DNA of 33,402 nucleotides from a bacterium (lineage in GTDB: Bacteria > Campylobacterota > Campylobacteria > Campylobacterales > Sulfurimonadaceae): the NCBI GenBank assembly GCA_018825665.1, contig JAHJEG010000008.1, forward strand, positions 1-33,402. Direction: 5' to 3'. The translations under genes were made by a program, and so were the position numbers. Position 1 is the first letter of the stretch. The number at the start of each line of letters is the position of its first letter. The notes beneath the pieces were generated by a model. The model made no database searches and had not been told where the DNA came from. It saw only the letters and a list, made by a program, of their open reading frames with translations. Below are positions 17,881 through 27,779 of the stretch, piece by piece.

Positions 17881-19602
17881 ATGGATTTTAAGGTACTTTT
17901 TTCGCAGTTAGTTGTTTTATACACTAAGTTAACCAAACAGCAAAAAATCATAATAGCTGGTGCAGTAATAGGCATCATCTCGTTTTTGATTTTTATGGTT
18001 TTGTATACTGCAAAAAAGAATTCACAAAACAGTTATGAAATACTTTTTGATTCACTCAACCCCGCAGATGCCGCAAAAGTTGTAGAGCAGCTTGAAAAAG
18101 ACAATATCCCCTATGAAATCCATGACAACAATGTCATCAAAGTCCCGAGGGATGTCGTATACAAACAGAGGATTTCCATAGCGGCTCAGGGAATCCCAAA
18201 AAACAGCGGTGTAGGTTTTGAACTTTTTGATAAACAGGAGTTCGGTGCTACGAGTTTTGATCAAAATGTAAAACTTCTTCGTGCCTTGGAAGGAGAACTT
18301 TCCCGTACCATCAATGCGCTTGGACCTATTGAAAGTGCCAGTGTCAGTCTTGCCTTGCCAAAAGAAACACTTTTTGTTTCAAAAGAAGTGGAACCGACTG
18401 CTTCGATCATGGTTAGTTTGGTAGATGGAAGAACTCTCTCTGCCAAGCAGATCAGAGGGATTAAAAACCTGGTTGCTTCTGCCGTGCCAAAATTAAAATT
18501 ATCAAATGTGATGCTTGTCAACAGTGAAGGCGAGACATTGGGCGATGAGGATGAGATGGCGCAGATGGGCGAGCTCTCAGCCGTACAGCAAAAGTATAAG
18601 CTTAAAGAGGAAAAAAAGAGACAGCAGAAAATAATGCAGGTTATCTCCCCTTTTGTAGGCGGTCAAGACAAGGTTGTAGCACAGGTCACGATAGAGTTCG
18701 ATTTTTCAATCCAAAATTCCACCTCTGAGACATTTGATCCGGAAAACGTGGTCAGAAGCGAGCAGATAAGCGAGGAAAAAAGAGAAGGTGCTACTCCGCC
18801 TCAAGTCGGAGGCGTTCCGGGAACCGTCAGCAATATCGGTCCTGTCCAGGGTCTTGCCAGCAATCAGACCAGTGAAAAGTATGAAAAAAACACAGGAACA
18901 ACCAACTACGAAATCGGCAAAACAGTTTCAACAACCAAATCACAGTTTGCCAGAATCAAAAGAATCACCGCTGCTGTAATGGTAGACGGAAAGTATAAGA
19001 AAAAATTGGCAGAAGACGGTACGGAAACAGACGAATTTGAATATACGGCTTTGGATGATGCGGATATGGAAGCCGTTACCTCGCTTGTGAGCCGTTCAAT
19101 AGGAATTGATGAGGCTAGAGGCGATGAAATCTCTGTAAGAAATCTGCAATTCAAAAGAGAAAACATCGGTGCAAGTCCGGATGGTGTAAGTCAGGCGATA
19201 ACATTCAGCGAGACTTATCTGGCACCTTTTTCAGGATTGTTCAAGTACCTTTTTGTTCTTATCCTGCTTCTTGTCGTGTATAAAAAAGTTATCTCTCCAT
19301 TTGCACAAAAAATGCTTGAGGTATCAAAAGAGGAAGATGAACTTGCAAAACCTACTCTTGATTTGGATAATGATGAAGAGGAAGATTTGGTAGAAAAGGT
19401 ACAGGCTATGAGGAAAAAAGTTGAAGACCAGCTTGGCGTGGGTGAGGGCTTCAATGAGGATGAACTGAAATACGATGTGCTTCTTGAAAAAGTTAGGACA
19501 ATGGCTGAAGATACGCCAGAAGAGATCGCATCACTTCTTCAGGCATTGTTGAGCGAAGAATCAGACGGCACACATCCTCCTAAAGCAGAAAAGGGTAAAT
19601 AA
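17881..19602 (+). CDS. fliF: Flagellar MS-ring protein FliF
   Basis: A 573-residue MS-ring subunit that builds the base of the flagellar rotor in the inner membrane. One membrane helix lies near the N terminus (about 23-46) and a second near 453-470. Between them are the ring-building domains (for example RISIAAQGIPKNSGVGFE and GPIESASVSLALP), plus a region rich in Gly, Thr and Asn. After the second helix an acidic cytoplasmic tail (about 480-573) binds FliG. A TTG lies one codon ahead of the ATG; the ATG is preferred with GGGAAA upstream. It sits in a housekeeping run and overlaps fliG by one base. Confidence 0.96.
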   Translation: MDFKVLFSQLVVLYTKLTKQQKIIIAGAVIGIISFLIFMVLYTAKKNSQNSYEILFDSLNPADAAKVVEQLEKDNIPYEIHDNNVIKVPRDVVYKQRISIAAQGIPKNSGVGFELFDKQEFGATSFDQNVKLLRALEGELSRTINALGPIESASVSLALPKETLFVSKEVEPTASIMVSLVDGRTLSAKQIRGIKNLVASAVPKLKLSNVMLVNSEGETLGDEDEMAQMGELSAVQQKYKLKEEKKRQQKIMQVISPFVGGQDKVVAQVTIEFDFSIQNSTSETFDPENVVRSEQISEEKREGATPPQVGGVPGTVSNIGPVQGLASNQTSEKYEKNTGTTNYEIGKTVSTTKSQFARIKRITAAVMVDGKYKKKLAEDGTETDEFEYTALDDADMEAVTSLVSRSIGIDEARGDEISVRNLQFKRENIGASPDGVSQAITFSETYLAPFSGLFKYLFVLILLLVVYKKVISPFAQKMLEVSKEEDELAKPTLDLDNDEEEDLVEKVQAMRKKVEDQLGVGEGFNEDELKYDVLLEKVRTMAEDTPEEIASLLQALLSEESDGTHPPKAEKGK

Positions 19603-20627
19603 TGAATCTATCTCCTACACAGCAGGCTACATTTGATGAAATGGGAATGGCAGAAAAAATCGCTATTTTATTACTTCAGTTAGGCGAAGAAGCGACATCG
19701 GGCGTTTTTGCAAATATGAGTGTGGATGCGATAACCGAGGTTTCAAAATTTATCGCCGGCGGAAAGACCATAGAAAAAGTTATAGCAACAGCAGTCCTGG
19801 AAGAATTTCATGCCATTTTTCAGTCGGGACAGTTTATTACATCCGGCGGTATGGAATATGCAAGAGAGCTCTTATATAGGACTCTAGGAGCAGAAGAGGC
19901 AAAAAAAGTCTTGGACAAACTTTCTAAAAGTATGCAAAACACCCAAAATTTTTCCTATCTCTCGAAGATAAAGCCTCAACAGCTCTCAGACTTTATCGTC
20001 AACGAGCATCCTCAGACGGTCGCGCTTATCCTGGCTCACATGGATCCGACGGAAGCTGCGGATACTCTTCAGTTTTTTCCGGATGATTTGCGAAGTGAAG
20101 TGGCGATGCGTATGGCCAAACTTGGAGATATCTCGCCGTCGGTCATAAAAAGAGTTTCAGCGGTTCTTGAGTCAAAACTTGAGTCTCTTGCTTCATACAA
20201 AGTCGAAGTCGGCGGACCAAGAGCGGTTGCTGACGTATTTAACCGTTTGGGAGCAAAATCTTCCAAAGCCACGCTTTCGCAAATTGAGCAGGTTGATGAA
20301 GAGCTTGCAACTCTGATAAAAGAGATGATGTTTACATTTGAAGATATCGTTACGATGGATAAAAACGCTATCACAGAGATACTCAAAGCTGTGGATAAAG
20401 CTGAGCTGATGCTGGCACTCAAAAGTTCTCCAGAAGAGCTTAAGGAAAAATTCTTTTCAGCAATGTCTGAAAGAGCCAGAGAGGCATTTAATGAAGAGAT
20501 GCAGTTTATGGGTGCTGTTAAGATGAAAGAGGTTGAAAGTGCTCAGAGAAAGATTGTTGAGGTTGTAAACAGTCTTGCAGAAGCCGGATCAATTCAAATG
20601 GGTTCTTCTGAAGAGATGGTGGAATAA
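19602..20627 (+). CDS. fliG: Flagellar motor switch protein FliG
   Basis: A 341-residue rotor protein that binds FliF through its N-terminal domain, FliM in the middle and the stator through its C-terminal charged helix. EHPQTVALILAHM at about 130 is the family hallmark of the middle domain, and the C-terminal part (MMFTFEDIVTMDKNAI, then GAVKMKEVESAQRKIVE) is the torque domain. Start and fliF stop share one base (TAATG). fliH begins two bases after the stop. The three genes encode adjacent parts of the rotor and the export apparatus, so a shared transcript makes sense. Confidence 0.97.
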   Translation: MNLSPTQQATFDEMGMAEKIAILLLQLGEEATSGVFANMSVDAITEVSKFIAGGKTIEKVIATAVLEEFHAIFQSGQFITSGGMEYARELLYRTLGAEEAKKVLDKLSKSMQNTQNFSYLSKIKPQQLSDFIVNEHPQTVALILAHMDPTEAADTLQFFPDDLRSEVAMRMAKLGDISPSVIKRVSAVLESKLESLASYKVEVGGPRAVADVFNRLGAKSSKATLSQIEQVDEELATLIKEMMFTFEDIVTMDKNAITEILKAVDKAELMLALKSSPEELKEKFFSAMSERAREAFNEEMQFMGAVKMKEVESAQRKIVEVVNSLAEAGSIQMGSSEEMVE

Positions 20628-20629
20628 CT

Positions 20630-21427
20630 TTGGCAACAATTATATCCAATGACAGGCTGAGTAAGCATTCCGTAGACAAATATAATTTTAAAGTTCTGGC
20701 TATGGGCTCAAGAACGGACAGTTCCGAAGATGCCAAAACCCAAGAAACGATGCCAAAACTCAGCAAAGAAAATAATCCCGCCAGAAGAGAGAGTGATATC
20801 GATTCAAGTGCGATGAGTCAAAGTTCCAAAGATTCGCTTATTGAATCGCTTATGAAAAAAACGGATGAGATGTCTTCTAATTTTATAAAACTGCAAATGA
20901 AGCTTGAAGATAAAGAAGAAGAATACAAGCAGGAACTGAAAAAGGCAAAAGAGGAAGCCTATGCCGAAGGCCTTGAAGCGGGAGCGGCAAAGGCCCTAAA
21001 AGACGGGGAAGCAAGCCATGCAAACGGACTGGCCCAGTTTTCCTCTTCTGTAACAAAACTCGAAGATGCCGCAAAACAATTTGAGAGAGCCTTAGAGGGG
21101 ATTAAATCTGAATTGATAACTGCAGCGCTTGATATCTCCAAAGAAGTGATTACGATAGAACTTAGCAAAAATTCGGCAAATGTGGCAGAAGTTTTGTCAA
21201 AAGAGCTGATAAAAGAACTTCAAAGTGCATCCAAGGTAACTCTTAAGGTAAACCCGAAGGATCACGGGGCTATATCCGAACATGTCGGCTCATTGGCGCA
21301 TGTCACAATAGTGTCAGACAGTGCCGTCAGCGAGGGCGGAGTGATAGCTATAAGCGATGCAGGAAATATAGACGCCCAAATCTCAAAAAGATTTGAGAGA
21401 GTAAAAAGAGCAGCTTTAAGCGAATAG
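20630..21427 (+). CDS. fliH: Flagellar export apparatus protein FliH
   Basis: A 265-residue FliH, the regulator that tethers the FliI ATPase of the flagellar export system. The N-terminal third is polar and probably flexible. Residues about 70-115 form a Glu/Lys-rich coiled coil, followed by an Ala/Gly-rich EAYAEGLEAGAAKA segment typical of FliH, and the C-terminal domain (about 150-265) carries the ITAALDISKEVI and LKVNPKDHGAI blocks. The start is TTG, two bases after fliG; the next in-frame ATG would remove 24 residues. fliI does not follow here, as dxs comes next. From memory this is also true in Campylobacter jejuni. Confidence 0.9.
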   Translation: MATIISNDRLSKHSVDKYNFKVLAMGSRTDSSEDAKTQETMPKLSKENNPARRESDIDSSAMSQSSKDSLIESLMKKTDEMSSNFIKLQMKLEDKEEEYKQELKKAKEEAYAEGLEAGAAKALKDGEASHANGLAQFSSSVTKLEDAAKQFERALEGIKSELITAALDISKEVITIELSKNSANVAEVLSKELIKELQSASKVTLKVNPKDHGAISEHVGSLAHVTIVSDSAVSEGGVIAISDAGNIDAQISKRFERVKRAALSE

Positions 21428-21434
21428 AGGGTAA

Positions 21435-23243
21435 ATGAATATTAAATTAAAAACTATAGACGAACTAGAGAACCTTTGTAAAGATATACGTAGTGAAATT
21501 TTAAGAGTAGTCAGTAAAAATGGCGGACACCTTAGTTCGACGCTAGGTGCTACAGAATTGATTGTGGCAATGCATAAGGTTTTTGACTCCAAAAAAGATC
21601 CCTTCATCTTTGATGTGTCCCATCAGTCCTACGCACACAAGCTTTTGACTGACAGATGGGAAGAATTCGGCACTTTGCGACAGTTTGAGGGCTTGTGCGG
21701 ATATACGAAACCCAGTGAATCGGAACATGACTATTTTGTAGCAGGTCACAGTTCAACCTCTATCTCTTTGGGTGTTGGAGCTGCAAAGGCTATAGCCCTA
21801 AAAGGGGAGCAGGATTCAAGAATCCCTGTTGTTATGATTGGTGATGGTTCTATGACTGCGGGGATGGTTTATGAGGCCCTAAATGAGCTTGGCGACAGAA
21901 AGTATCCTATGGTCATCATCCTCAACGACAATGAGATGAGTATTGCAAAGCCCATAGGAGCGATGAGCAGAATGTTGAGTTCTGCAATGGCTTCCCCTTT
22001 TTATCAGAGATTTAAAAAACATACGGAAAATTTTGTGGATAATTTTGGTGAAGGAGCCCATTATATAGCTAAAAGAATGGAAGAATCTCTGAAGCTTATA
22101 ACGCCGGGTATTATGTTTGAAGAGATGGGAATCAATTATATAGGTCCTATTGACGGCCATAATCTGAAGTCGCTTGTAGAGATACTCCAAACTGCGAAAA
22201 ATATGGGAAAACCTGTAATCGTGCATGCCCAGACTCTAAAAGGCAAAGGGTATGAGATAGCCGAGGGGCAGGAAGAAAAATGGCACGGTGTGGGGCCGTT
22301 TGATCTAGACAGTGGAAATGCATCCAAAAAGAGCAGTATAAAAAGTGCCACTCAGATCTATACCGAAGCTCTTATGCATCTGGCGAAACAAAACGATAAA
22401 ATAGTAGGAGCCACTGCCGCTATGCCAAGCGGAACAGGGCTAAGCGAACTGATGGAGATGTATCCGGACAGGTTTTGGGATGTGGCAATCGCGGAACAGC
22501 ATGCCGTGACATCTATGGCCGCTTTGGCAAAAGAGGGATTTAAGCCGTTTTGTACCATCTACTCCACCTTTTTACAGCGCGGATACGATCAGGTGATACA
22601 TGACACATGTTTGATGGACCTGCCTGTTGTTTTTGCACTTGACCGTGCCGGAATCGTCGGAGAAGACGGAGAAACACATCAGGGTGTATTTGATATAAGT
22701 TTTTTAAGAGCTGTTCCGAATATGACACTTTTTGCTCCAAGAGATGAAAACTCTTTCCATCAGGCGATGGCATTTGCCGCAAAGTATCAACATCCCTGTT
22801 CTCTTCGTTATCCACGAGGTTCCTTTACCCAAACATCATTGCCCGAGTCCACTCCATTTGAGCTTGCCAAGTCGCAACTCCTTCTCTTAAACGAGGGAGA
22901 CACTCTTTTGATAGGCTACGGAAACGGTGTCGGACGTGCGTATGAAACATCAAAACTCTTGGATAAGGATGTCAGTATTCTGGATTTGAGGTTTGTGAAG
23001 CCTCTGGACGAAGAGATGCTGAAGAATCTTGCTAAAAAGCATAACAAATGGTTTGTTTTCAGTGACAGTTCCAAAATGGGCGGTGTGGGCAGTGCCATCT
23101 TGGAGTTTTTGTCAAAAGAGAAGATATCTCATGTAGAGCTTGTAAGCTTTGAATATGAGGACACTTTTATAACACACGGAAATACCAAGCTGGTAGAAGA
23201 GTCTCTGGGTCTTCTGCCGCATCAGCTGGCGCAAAGAATATAA
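21435..23243 (+). CDS. dxs: 1-deoxy-D-xylulose-5-phosphate synthase
   Basis: A 602-residue thiamine-diphosphate enzyme joining pyruvate and glyceraldehyde 3-phosphate, the entry step of the MEP isoprenoid pathway. GHLSSTLGATEL and HQSYAHK are N-terminal contacts, the ThDP motif GDGSMTAG begins at about 136 and ends near NDNEMSIA, and a transketolase pyrimidine-binding domain (WDVAIAEQHAV onward) and C-terminal domain follow. Length is slightly short of E. coli Dxs but complete. AGGG precedes the ATG by a few bases. It is seven bases after fliH and probably shares its transcript. Confidence 0.97.
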   Translation: MNIKLKTIDELENLCKDIRSEILRVVSKNGGHLSSTLGATELIVAMHKVFDSKKDPFIFDVSHQSYAHKLLTDRWEEFGTLRQFEGLCGYTKPSESEHDYFVAGHSSTSISLGVGAAKAIALKGEQDSRIPVVMIGDGSMTAGMVYEALNELGDRKYPMVIILNDNEMSIAKPIGAMSRMLSSAMASPFYQRFKKHTENFVDNFGEGAHYIAKRMEESLKLITPGIMFEEMGINYIGPIDGHNLKSLVEILQTAKNMGKPVIVHAQTLKGKGYEIAEGQEEKWHGVGPFDLDSGNASKKSSIKSATQIYTEALMHLAKQNDKIVGATAAMPSGTGLSELMEMYPDRFWDVAIAEQHAVTSMAALAKEGFKPFCTIYSTFLQRGYDQVIHDTCLMDLPVVFALDRAGIVGEDGETHQGVFDISFLRAVPNMTLFAPRDENSFHQAMAFAAKYQHPCSLRYPRGSFTQTSLPESTPFELAKSQLLLLNEGDTLLIGYGNGVGRAYETSKLLDKDVSILDLRFVKPLDEEMLKNLAKKHNKWFVFSDSSKMGGVGSAILEFLSKEKISHVELVSFEYEDTFITHGNTKLVEESLGLLPHQLAQRI

Positions 23244-23288
23244 GCCAAGCCGGTACAAGAGCCTAAAAATATAAATCTGGGGCAATAA

Positions 23289-26200
23289 ATGCAATTTATT
23301 ACTTTAAAGTCCATCGTATCTGAGAGTACGATAAATCTAAAAGCAGAGCACACTATTGAAAAAGCACTGAGGACTATGGCCCAACATGCTATCAGTTCTG
23401 TTGTTATCATAGATGATGCCGACCGACCGATAGGGATATTTACCGAACGCGATGCCCTGCGCGTTGTCGCCCAAGAACTGGATAAACAGACTCCGATACA
23501 TAAAGTTATGACGCCTGAGCCTTTTTGCGTAAAACAGACATTGAATATTCATGATGCGTATGTTCTGATGGAAGAAAAATCCTACAGGCATCTTGTCACG
23601 GTGGATGAAGAGGGAAAGTATTCGGGTATTATTAGCGAGGGAGATTTTCTTCGTCATATAGGCTTTGATGAATTAAACAAATTTAAAGCAGTCTCTGAAG
23701 TGATGACTGCCTTGCCTCTGATAATCCAGCTCTCCGCTTCCATTAGAGAAACAGCGATTCTTATGGAGGAGCTTAACTGCGATTATGCGGTAGTCCTCGA
23801 TGGAAAGCATCCGGCGGGTCTGGTGACGGAGAGGGATATAATACGATGGAATCTGGATGAGCATGCGCTAAAAGACACCCCCGTTACAGAGATACTCAAC
23901 AAAGAGTACAGAGTCATAACAAAAGAGATCCTGCTTCAGGATGCGGCGGCAATGATGGAAGAACACGGGGTTCATCAGCTTATCGTAATAGACGACTCGG
24001 AAAATATGGTGGGACTTTTAAGCCGTCATGATGTCCTCCATGCTATTCACGGTGCTTATTTCGAATTTTTATTCGGTGTGATTGAACAAAAAAACGATAC
24101 TATCGAAAATCTCGAGATGCGAAAAAAGCAACTTTACAATGAAAAAAGTATCATCGAACAAAGCAATCTTAAATATACAAAACTTTTTGAGGCGATGCCT
24201 GATGGGGTCGTCTTATTGGATTCGAATACTCAAAAGGCAGTAGAATTTAATTTTGCCGCGCATGATTATTTGGGCTATACGGCTTCTGAGTTTTCGAAAT
24301 TAAGTATACCCGACTATGAAATTAGAGAGACTCCCGAGGAGATAAGTTCCCATATTGCGGCTATTCAAAAGCATGGATTTGACAATTTTGAGACGACGCA
24401 CCGTAAAAAAGACGGGACACTGATCTCCGTATGGGTGAATGTAGCGGCGATTGAACTTGCCGGAGTGTCTTATATGATGGCAGTCTACAGAGATATCACA
24501 AAACAAAAAGCGGCTGAAAAAAATCTGATACAAAGACAGTCTGAACTTTCACGACAAAGATCATTTTTGGATACGCTTGTCAACAGTATTCCCGATTTGA
24601 TATGGCTTAAAGATACGGATGGCATCTATCTGGCCTGTAATGAGATGTTCCAGCGTTTTTTTAATGCAAAAGAATCTGAAATTCTAGGAAAGAACGACTT
24701 TGATTTTGTGAGCCATGAGCTGGCAGAATTTTTTCGCAAACATGACCAAGCGGCAATAGCAGCCGGAGGTTCACGAACGAATGATGAGTTCTTGATATTT
24801 GGTGATGGGAGTTATGAGGGGTATTTTGAGACGATAAAAACACCCATGAAAGATTCCAAAAACAATGTCATCGGTGTGCTTGGCGTTGCAAGGGATATCA
24901 GTGAGCGCAAGCGAAAAGATGATGAGATTGAGCAGATTCAGTCCCTGGCGCATATAGGAACATGGGAATGGGATATACCCAATGATGTGTTTTCGGGCAG
25001 TACGGAGGCGTACAGGATTTTCGGGATACAACAAGGCAAAAAAGTCTCCTTTCGTGAGGTAATAGAGCATTTTGCACCCGAAGATCGAGAAAGGGTGGAA
25101 CACCAACTCTTTAGTATCTCAAAACAAAAAAGAGAGGTCGCTTCTCTTTACAGGGTGCTAGCAACAGACGGCGGATACAGGTGGATTAAAACACATACGG
25201 AGTTTAAATACGATGAAAATCAAAACCCGATAAAAGCTTTTGGAATCTTTCAGGACCTGACGGAGCATGTTGAGTTTGAGAATGCGATAACACGTAAAGA
25301 CCATGACCTCAATACCGCACAAAGACTGGCAAAGATCGGGAACTGGAGATTAAATTTTAAAGAAGATATTCTGGAATGGTCGGATGAGACTTACAGAATC
25401 TTTTCGATTGACAAAAGCACACCCCTCTCTTATGATCTGTTTTTATCCTGTCTGCACCCCGATGACAAGGATAAAGTGGACAATGCCTGGACAAAAGCAC
25501 TCAAGGGAAACAATTATGATATAGAGCATAGAATCCTGGTCAATAATGAGATTAAATGGGTAAGAGAACATGCGAGACTCGAAACGGATGCCAAGGGCAA
25601 TCTTGTCTCAGGCATAGGAACAGTTCAGGATATAACCAAGCAAAAGCATGACCAGGAAAAACTTGAGGTCTTAGCCAATTATGATTCTTTAACGGGCTTG
25701 GCCAACCGTGCACTTTTGATGTCGCATCTTCAAAACTCCATAGAGCAGGCCAAACGCAATAAGACACAAATAGCAATGCTGATGTTTGATCTGGACAGAT
25801 TTAAAGATATCAACGACAGTTACGGACACAGTTCGGGGGATGAACTGCTAAAGAGCATCGCCAAACGTTTTTCCTCCCGTTTAAGGGAGGGGGACCTTAT
25901 CAGCCGTATAGGCGGGGATGAGTTTGCAGTGGTTGTTGAAAATCTATCACACCCCGAAGATGCAGGACGCCTTGCCCAGGAGATGATAAATGCCTTGTCC
26001 TTGGAGTATAAATTATCAGCAGGCGCGCTTGTCCATGTCGGAGCAAGTGCAGGGATCGCCCTTTATCCGGATAACGGCAAAGATGCATCCGACCTTTTAC
26101 AGCATTCGGATGCAGCCCTGTACAAGACAAAATCTGAAGGGCGAGGCACATACAGCTATTATACCGATGAGCTTACACAGCAGGCACGTAATCGTATAGA

Positions 26201-26960
26201 ATGTGAGAACAGCCTGCGCAAAGCAATCGAAAACCAAGAGTTTGAAGTGTATTATCAGCCGCAGGTGCATATAGCTTCGGGGCGTATTTTAGGCGCTGAA
26301 GCTCTGGTGCGATGGCACCATGCCGAGAGAGGAATAGTCTCTCCGAATGAATTTATTCCTGTAGCTGAAGAGTTGGGTCTTATCAGTGCCATAGGGGAAT
26401 GGGTTTTAAATGAAACCTGCCGACAGGGAAAAATATGGCTGGATAAAGGGTATAAACTGATGCTTGCCGTTAATCTTTCCGCACATCAGATTCGCTATCA
26501 GAATATACCGCTCATGGTGGAAAAAGCTTTGAAAAAAAGCAGATATCTTCCAAGCCGTTTAGAGCTGGAAATCACAGAGAGTGCCTTGATGCAAAGGGAG
26601 GAAGAGGTCGTAGAGATGCTTCACTTGCTAAGGGCCAAGGGAATACGACTGGCGATTGATGATTTTGGAACCGGATATTCCTCTCTTAGCTATCTGAAAC
26701 GGTTTCCTATCGATGTACTCAAAATCGACAAAAGTTTTGTGGATGAGATTCCCTATAATAATGACGACATGGCGATTGTCAGTGCCATTATCGCAATGGG
26801 CCAGGCACTCGGTTTTCAGGTTTTGGCAGAGGGCACGGAGCGTAAAGATCAGATAGATTTCCTGCAAGAAAAAGGGTGTACGATGTATCAGGGATACTTT
26901 AAAAGCAAACCTCTTCCTGCGGCAGAGTTTGAAATACTCTTGCAAGATAACCTTTGGTAG
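23289..26960 (+). CDS. CBS(x4)-PAS(x4)-GGDEF-EAL cyclic-di-GMP signalling protein
   Basis: A 1223-residue cytoplasmic signalling protein with no membrane segment. Four CBS repeats (about 1-256) should bind adenine nucleotides. A coiled linker leads to four PAS or PAS/PAC units (about 296-413, 426-540, 554-670, 681-795). GGDEF at about 877 is intact and preceded by REGD five residues upstream, the layout of a product-inhibition I-site. The EAL domain (about 970-1215) keeps EALVRW, the Asn of NLSAHQ, EITES, DDFGTGYSS, the Lys of LKIDKSF, and AEGTE. Both cyclase and phosphodiesterase activities are therefore possible. It follows dxs by 45 bases with no terminator seen, so it may be co-transcribed with the flagellar genes. 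The gene ends nine bases from convergent pgeF. Confidence 0.93.
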   Translation: MQFITLKSIVSESTINLKAEHTIEKALRTMAQHAISSVVIIDDADRPIGIFTERDALRVVAQELDKQTPIHKVMTPEPFCVKQTLNIHDAYVLMEEKSYRHLVTVDEEGKYSGIISEGDFLRHIGFDELNKFKAVSEVMTALPLIIQLSASIRETAILMEELNCDYAVVLDGKHPAGLVTERDIIRWNLDEHALKDTPVTEILNKEYRVITKEILLQDAAAMMEEHGVHQLIVIDDSENMVGLLSRHDVLHAIHGAYFEFLFGVIEQKNDTIENLEMRKKQLYNEKSIIEQSNLKYTKLFEAMPDGVVLLDSNTQKAVEFNFAAHDYLGYTASEFSKLSIPDYEIRETPEEISSHIAAIQKHGFDNFETTHRKKDGTLISVWVNVAAIELAGVSYMMAVYRDITKQKAAEKNLIQRQSELSRQRSFLDTLVNSIPDLIWLKDTDGIYLACNEMFQRFFNAKESEILGKNDFDFVSHELAEFFRKHDQAAIAAGGSRTNDEFLIFGDGSYEGYFETIKTPMKDSKNNVIGVLGVARDISERKRKDDEIEQIQSLAHIGTWEWDIPNDVFSGSTEAYRIFGIQQGKKVSFREVIEHFAPEDRERVEHQLFSISKQKREVASLYRVLATDGGYRWIKTHTEFKYDENQNPIKAFGIFQDLTEHVEFENAITRKDHDLNTAQRLAKIGNWRLNFKEDILEWSDETYRIFSIDKSTPLSYDLFLSCLHPDDKDKVDNAWTKALKGNNYDIEHRILVNNEIKWVREHARLETDAKGNLVSGIGTVQDITKQKHDQEKLEVLANYDSLTGLANRALLMSHLQNSIEQAKRNKTQIAMLMFDLDRFKDINDSYGHSSGDELLKSIAKRFSSRLREGDLISRIGGDEFAVVVENLSHPEDAGRLAQEMINALSLEYKLSAGALVHVGASAGIALYPDNGKDASDLLQHSDAALYKTKSEGRGTYSYYTDELTQQARNRIECENSLRKAIENQEFEVYYQPQVHIASGRILGAEALVRWHHAERGIVSPNEFIPVAEELGLISAIGEWVLNETCRQGKIWLDKGYKLMLAVNLSAHQIRYQNIPLMVEKALKKSRYLPSRLELEITESALMQREEEVVEMLHLLRAKGIRLAIDDFGTGYSSLSYLKRFPIDVLKIDKSFVDEIPYNNDDMAIVSAIIAMGQALGFQVLAEGTERKDQIDFLQEKGCTMYQGYFKSKPLPAAEFEILLQDNLW

Positions 26961-26969
26961 CATTGGGAG

Positions 26970-27722
26970 CTAGTTCATAAGGATAATACCGCAAGACCTT
27001 CCGGTTGTCCCCTCTGCCCTGTAGGAGAAGTGTCTGTGTGGATTACAGCAGGTGCACTCCTTGGAGATCTCAATATTTTCCTCTCTGATTCCACATGCCA
27101 GGAGTTGTGAGTGTAGTATCCTATTGATATCAAGATAATATCTCTTGTCTCTAAGCTCCACGGCATACTCAAGATACATCCCAAGCGCCTCATCATAAAT
27201 TTCGGCTCCCACTTCATAACAGCAAACACCTATACTTGCACCCAGTGTGACATAGATATTTTCAGGCCTGGAGCGAAATCCGCATGCCATGGCCTCCAGG
27301 GTCTTATGTACGATATTTTTAAAAGCTCCGGCACGTCCGGCATGTGCAACTGCTATCACTTTTTGTGCATCATCGTAAAAAAGCAGGGGAGTGCAGTCGG
27401 CGACCATCACCATAAGAGGAGTGTTTTTTTTGTTGGTGACAAGCGCATCACAGCTTTGCGGATTCTCAAACCTGTCCTCATCATCTACCACATGGACTCT
27501 CTCGGAGTGGATCTGTTTCATATGCACAAGCGATATTTTTTCATATCCAAGCTCTTGGGCTAAAAGAGTATGGTTCATTTGCACATGCCGGGGATCATCG
27601 CCCACATGAAATGCAAGGTTGAGAGAAGAGTAGGGTCGCAGACTCACTCCGCCCTCTTTGTCTGTAAAAGCGCAGGTGATGTTTTTGAACTGATTCAGTA
27701 GATTATTTTCGGAAATTTTCAT
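26970..27722 (-). CDS. pgeF: Peptidoglycan editing factor, multicopper-oxidase-like (YfiH/LACC1 family)
   Basis: A 250-residue YfiH-family protein, described in various members as a laccase, a purine nucleoside hydrolase or phosphorylase, or a peptidoglycan editing factor. The zinc-site residues seem present: His in HMKQIHS, Cys in VADCTPLL and His in VAHAG. The usual HAGWRG motif reads HAGRAG here. The C-terminal CCNPHRHFSYRAEGTTGR block is standard. No Shine-Dalgarno precedes the ATG, and a perfect TATAAT ends six bases before it, so the mRNA may be leaderless. It is divergent from the ovothiol operon and convergent with the GGDEF-EAL gene. Confidence 0.9.
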   Translation of the reverse strand: MKISENNLLNQFKNITCAFTDKEGGVSLRPYSSLNLAFHVGDDPRHVQMNHTLLAQELGYEKISLVHMKQIHSERVHVVDDEDRFENPQSCDALVTNKKNTPLMVMVADCTPLLFYDDAQKVIAVAHAGRAGAFKNIVHKTLEAMACGFRSRPENIYVTLGASIGVCCYEVGAEIYDEALGMYLEYAVELRDKRYYLDINRILHSQLLACGIREENIEISKECTCCNPHRHFSYRAEGTTGRSCGIILMN

Positions 27723-27727
27723 AAAAA

Positions 27728-27733
27728 ATTATA
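27728..27733 (-). promoter_or_regulatory. -10 element at pgeF, implying a leaderless start
   Basis: On the minus strand TATAAT is followed by five T residues and then the pgeF ATG. A normal start point six to seven bases downstream would fall on the initiation codon. A weaker CATAAT lies farther upstream (27741-27746). Confidence 0.45.
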
Positions 27734-27770
27734 TCTAAACATTATGCTTTAAGTTTTAAAAGTACCATTT

Positions 27771-27779
27771 TGCTACAAT
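27771..27779 (+). promoter_or_regulatory. Extended -10 promoter of the ovothiol operon
   Basis: TGCTACAAT has the TGn extension and one mismatch to TATAAT. It lies 30 bases before the ovoA start, with AAGGA (27796-27800) between them. It is divergent from the pgeF promoter in an 86-base gap. Confidence 0.5.
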
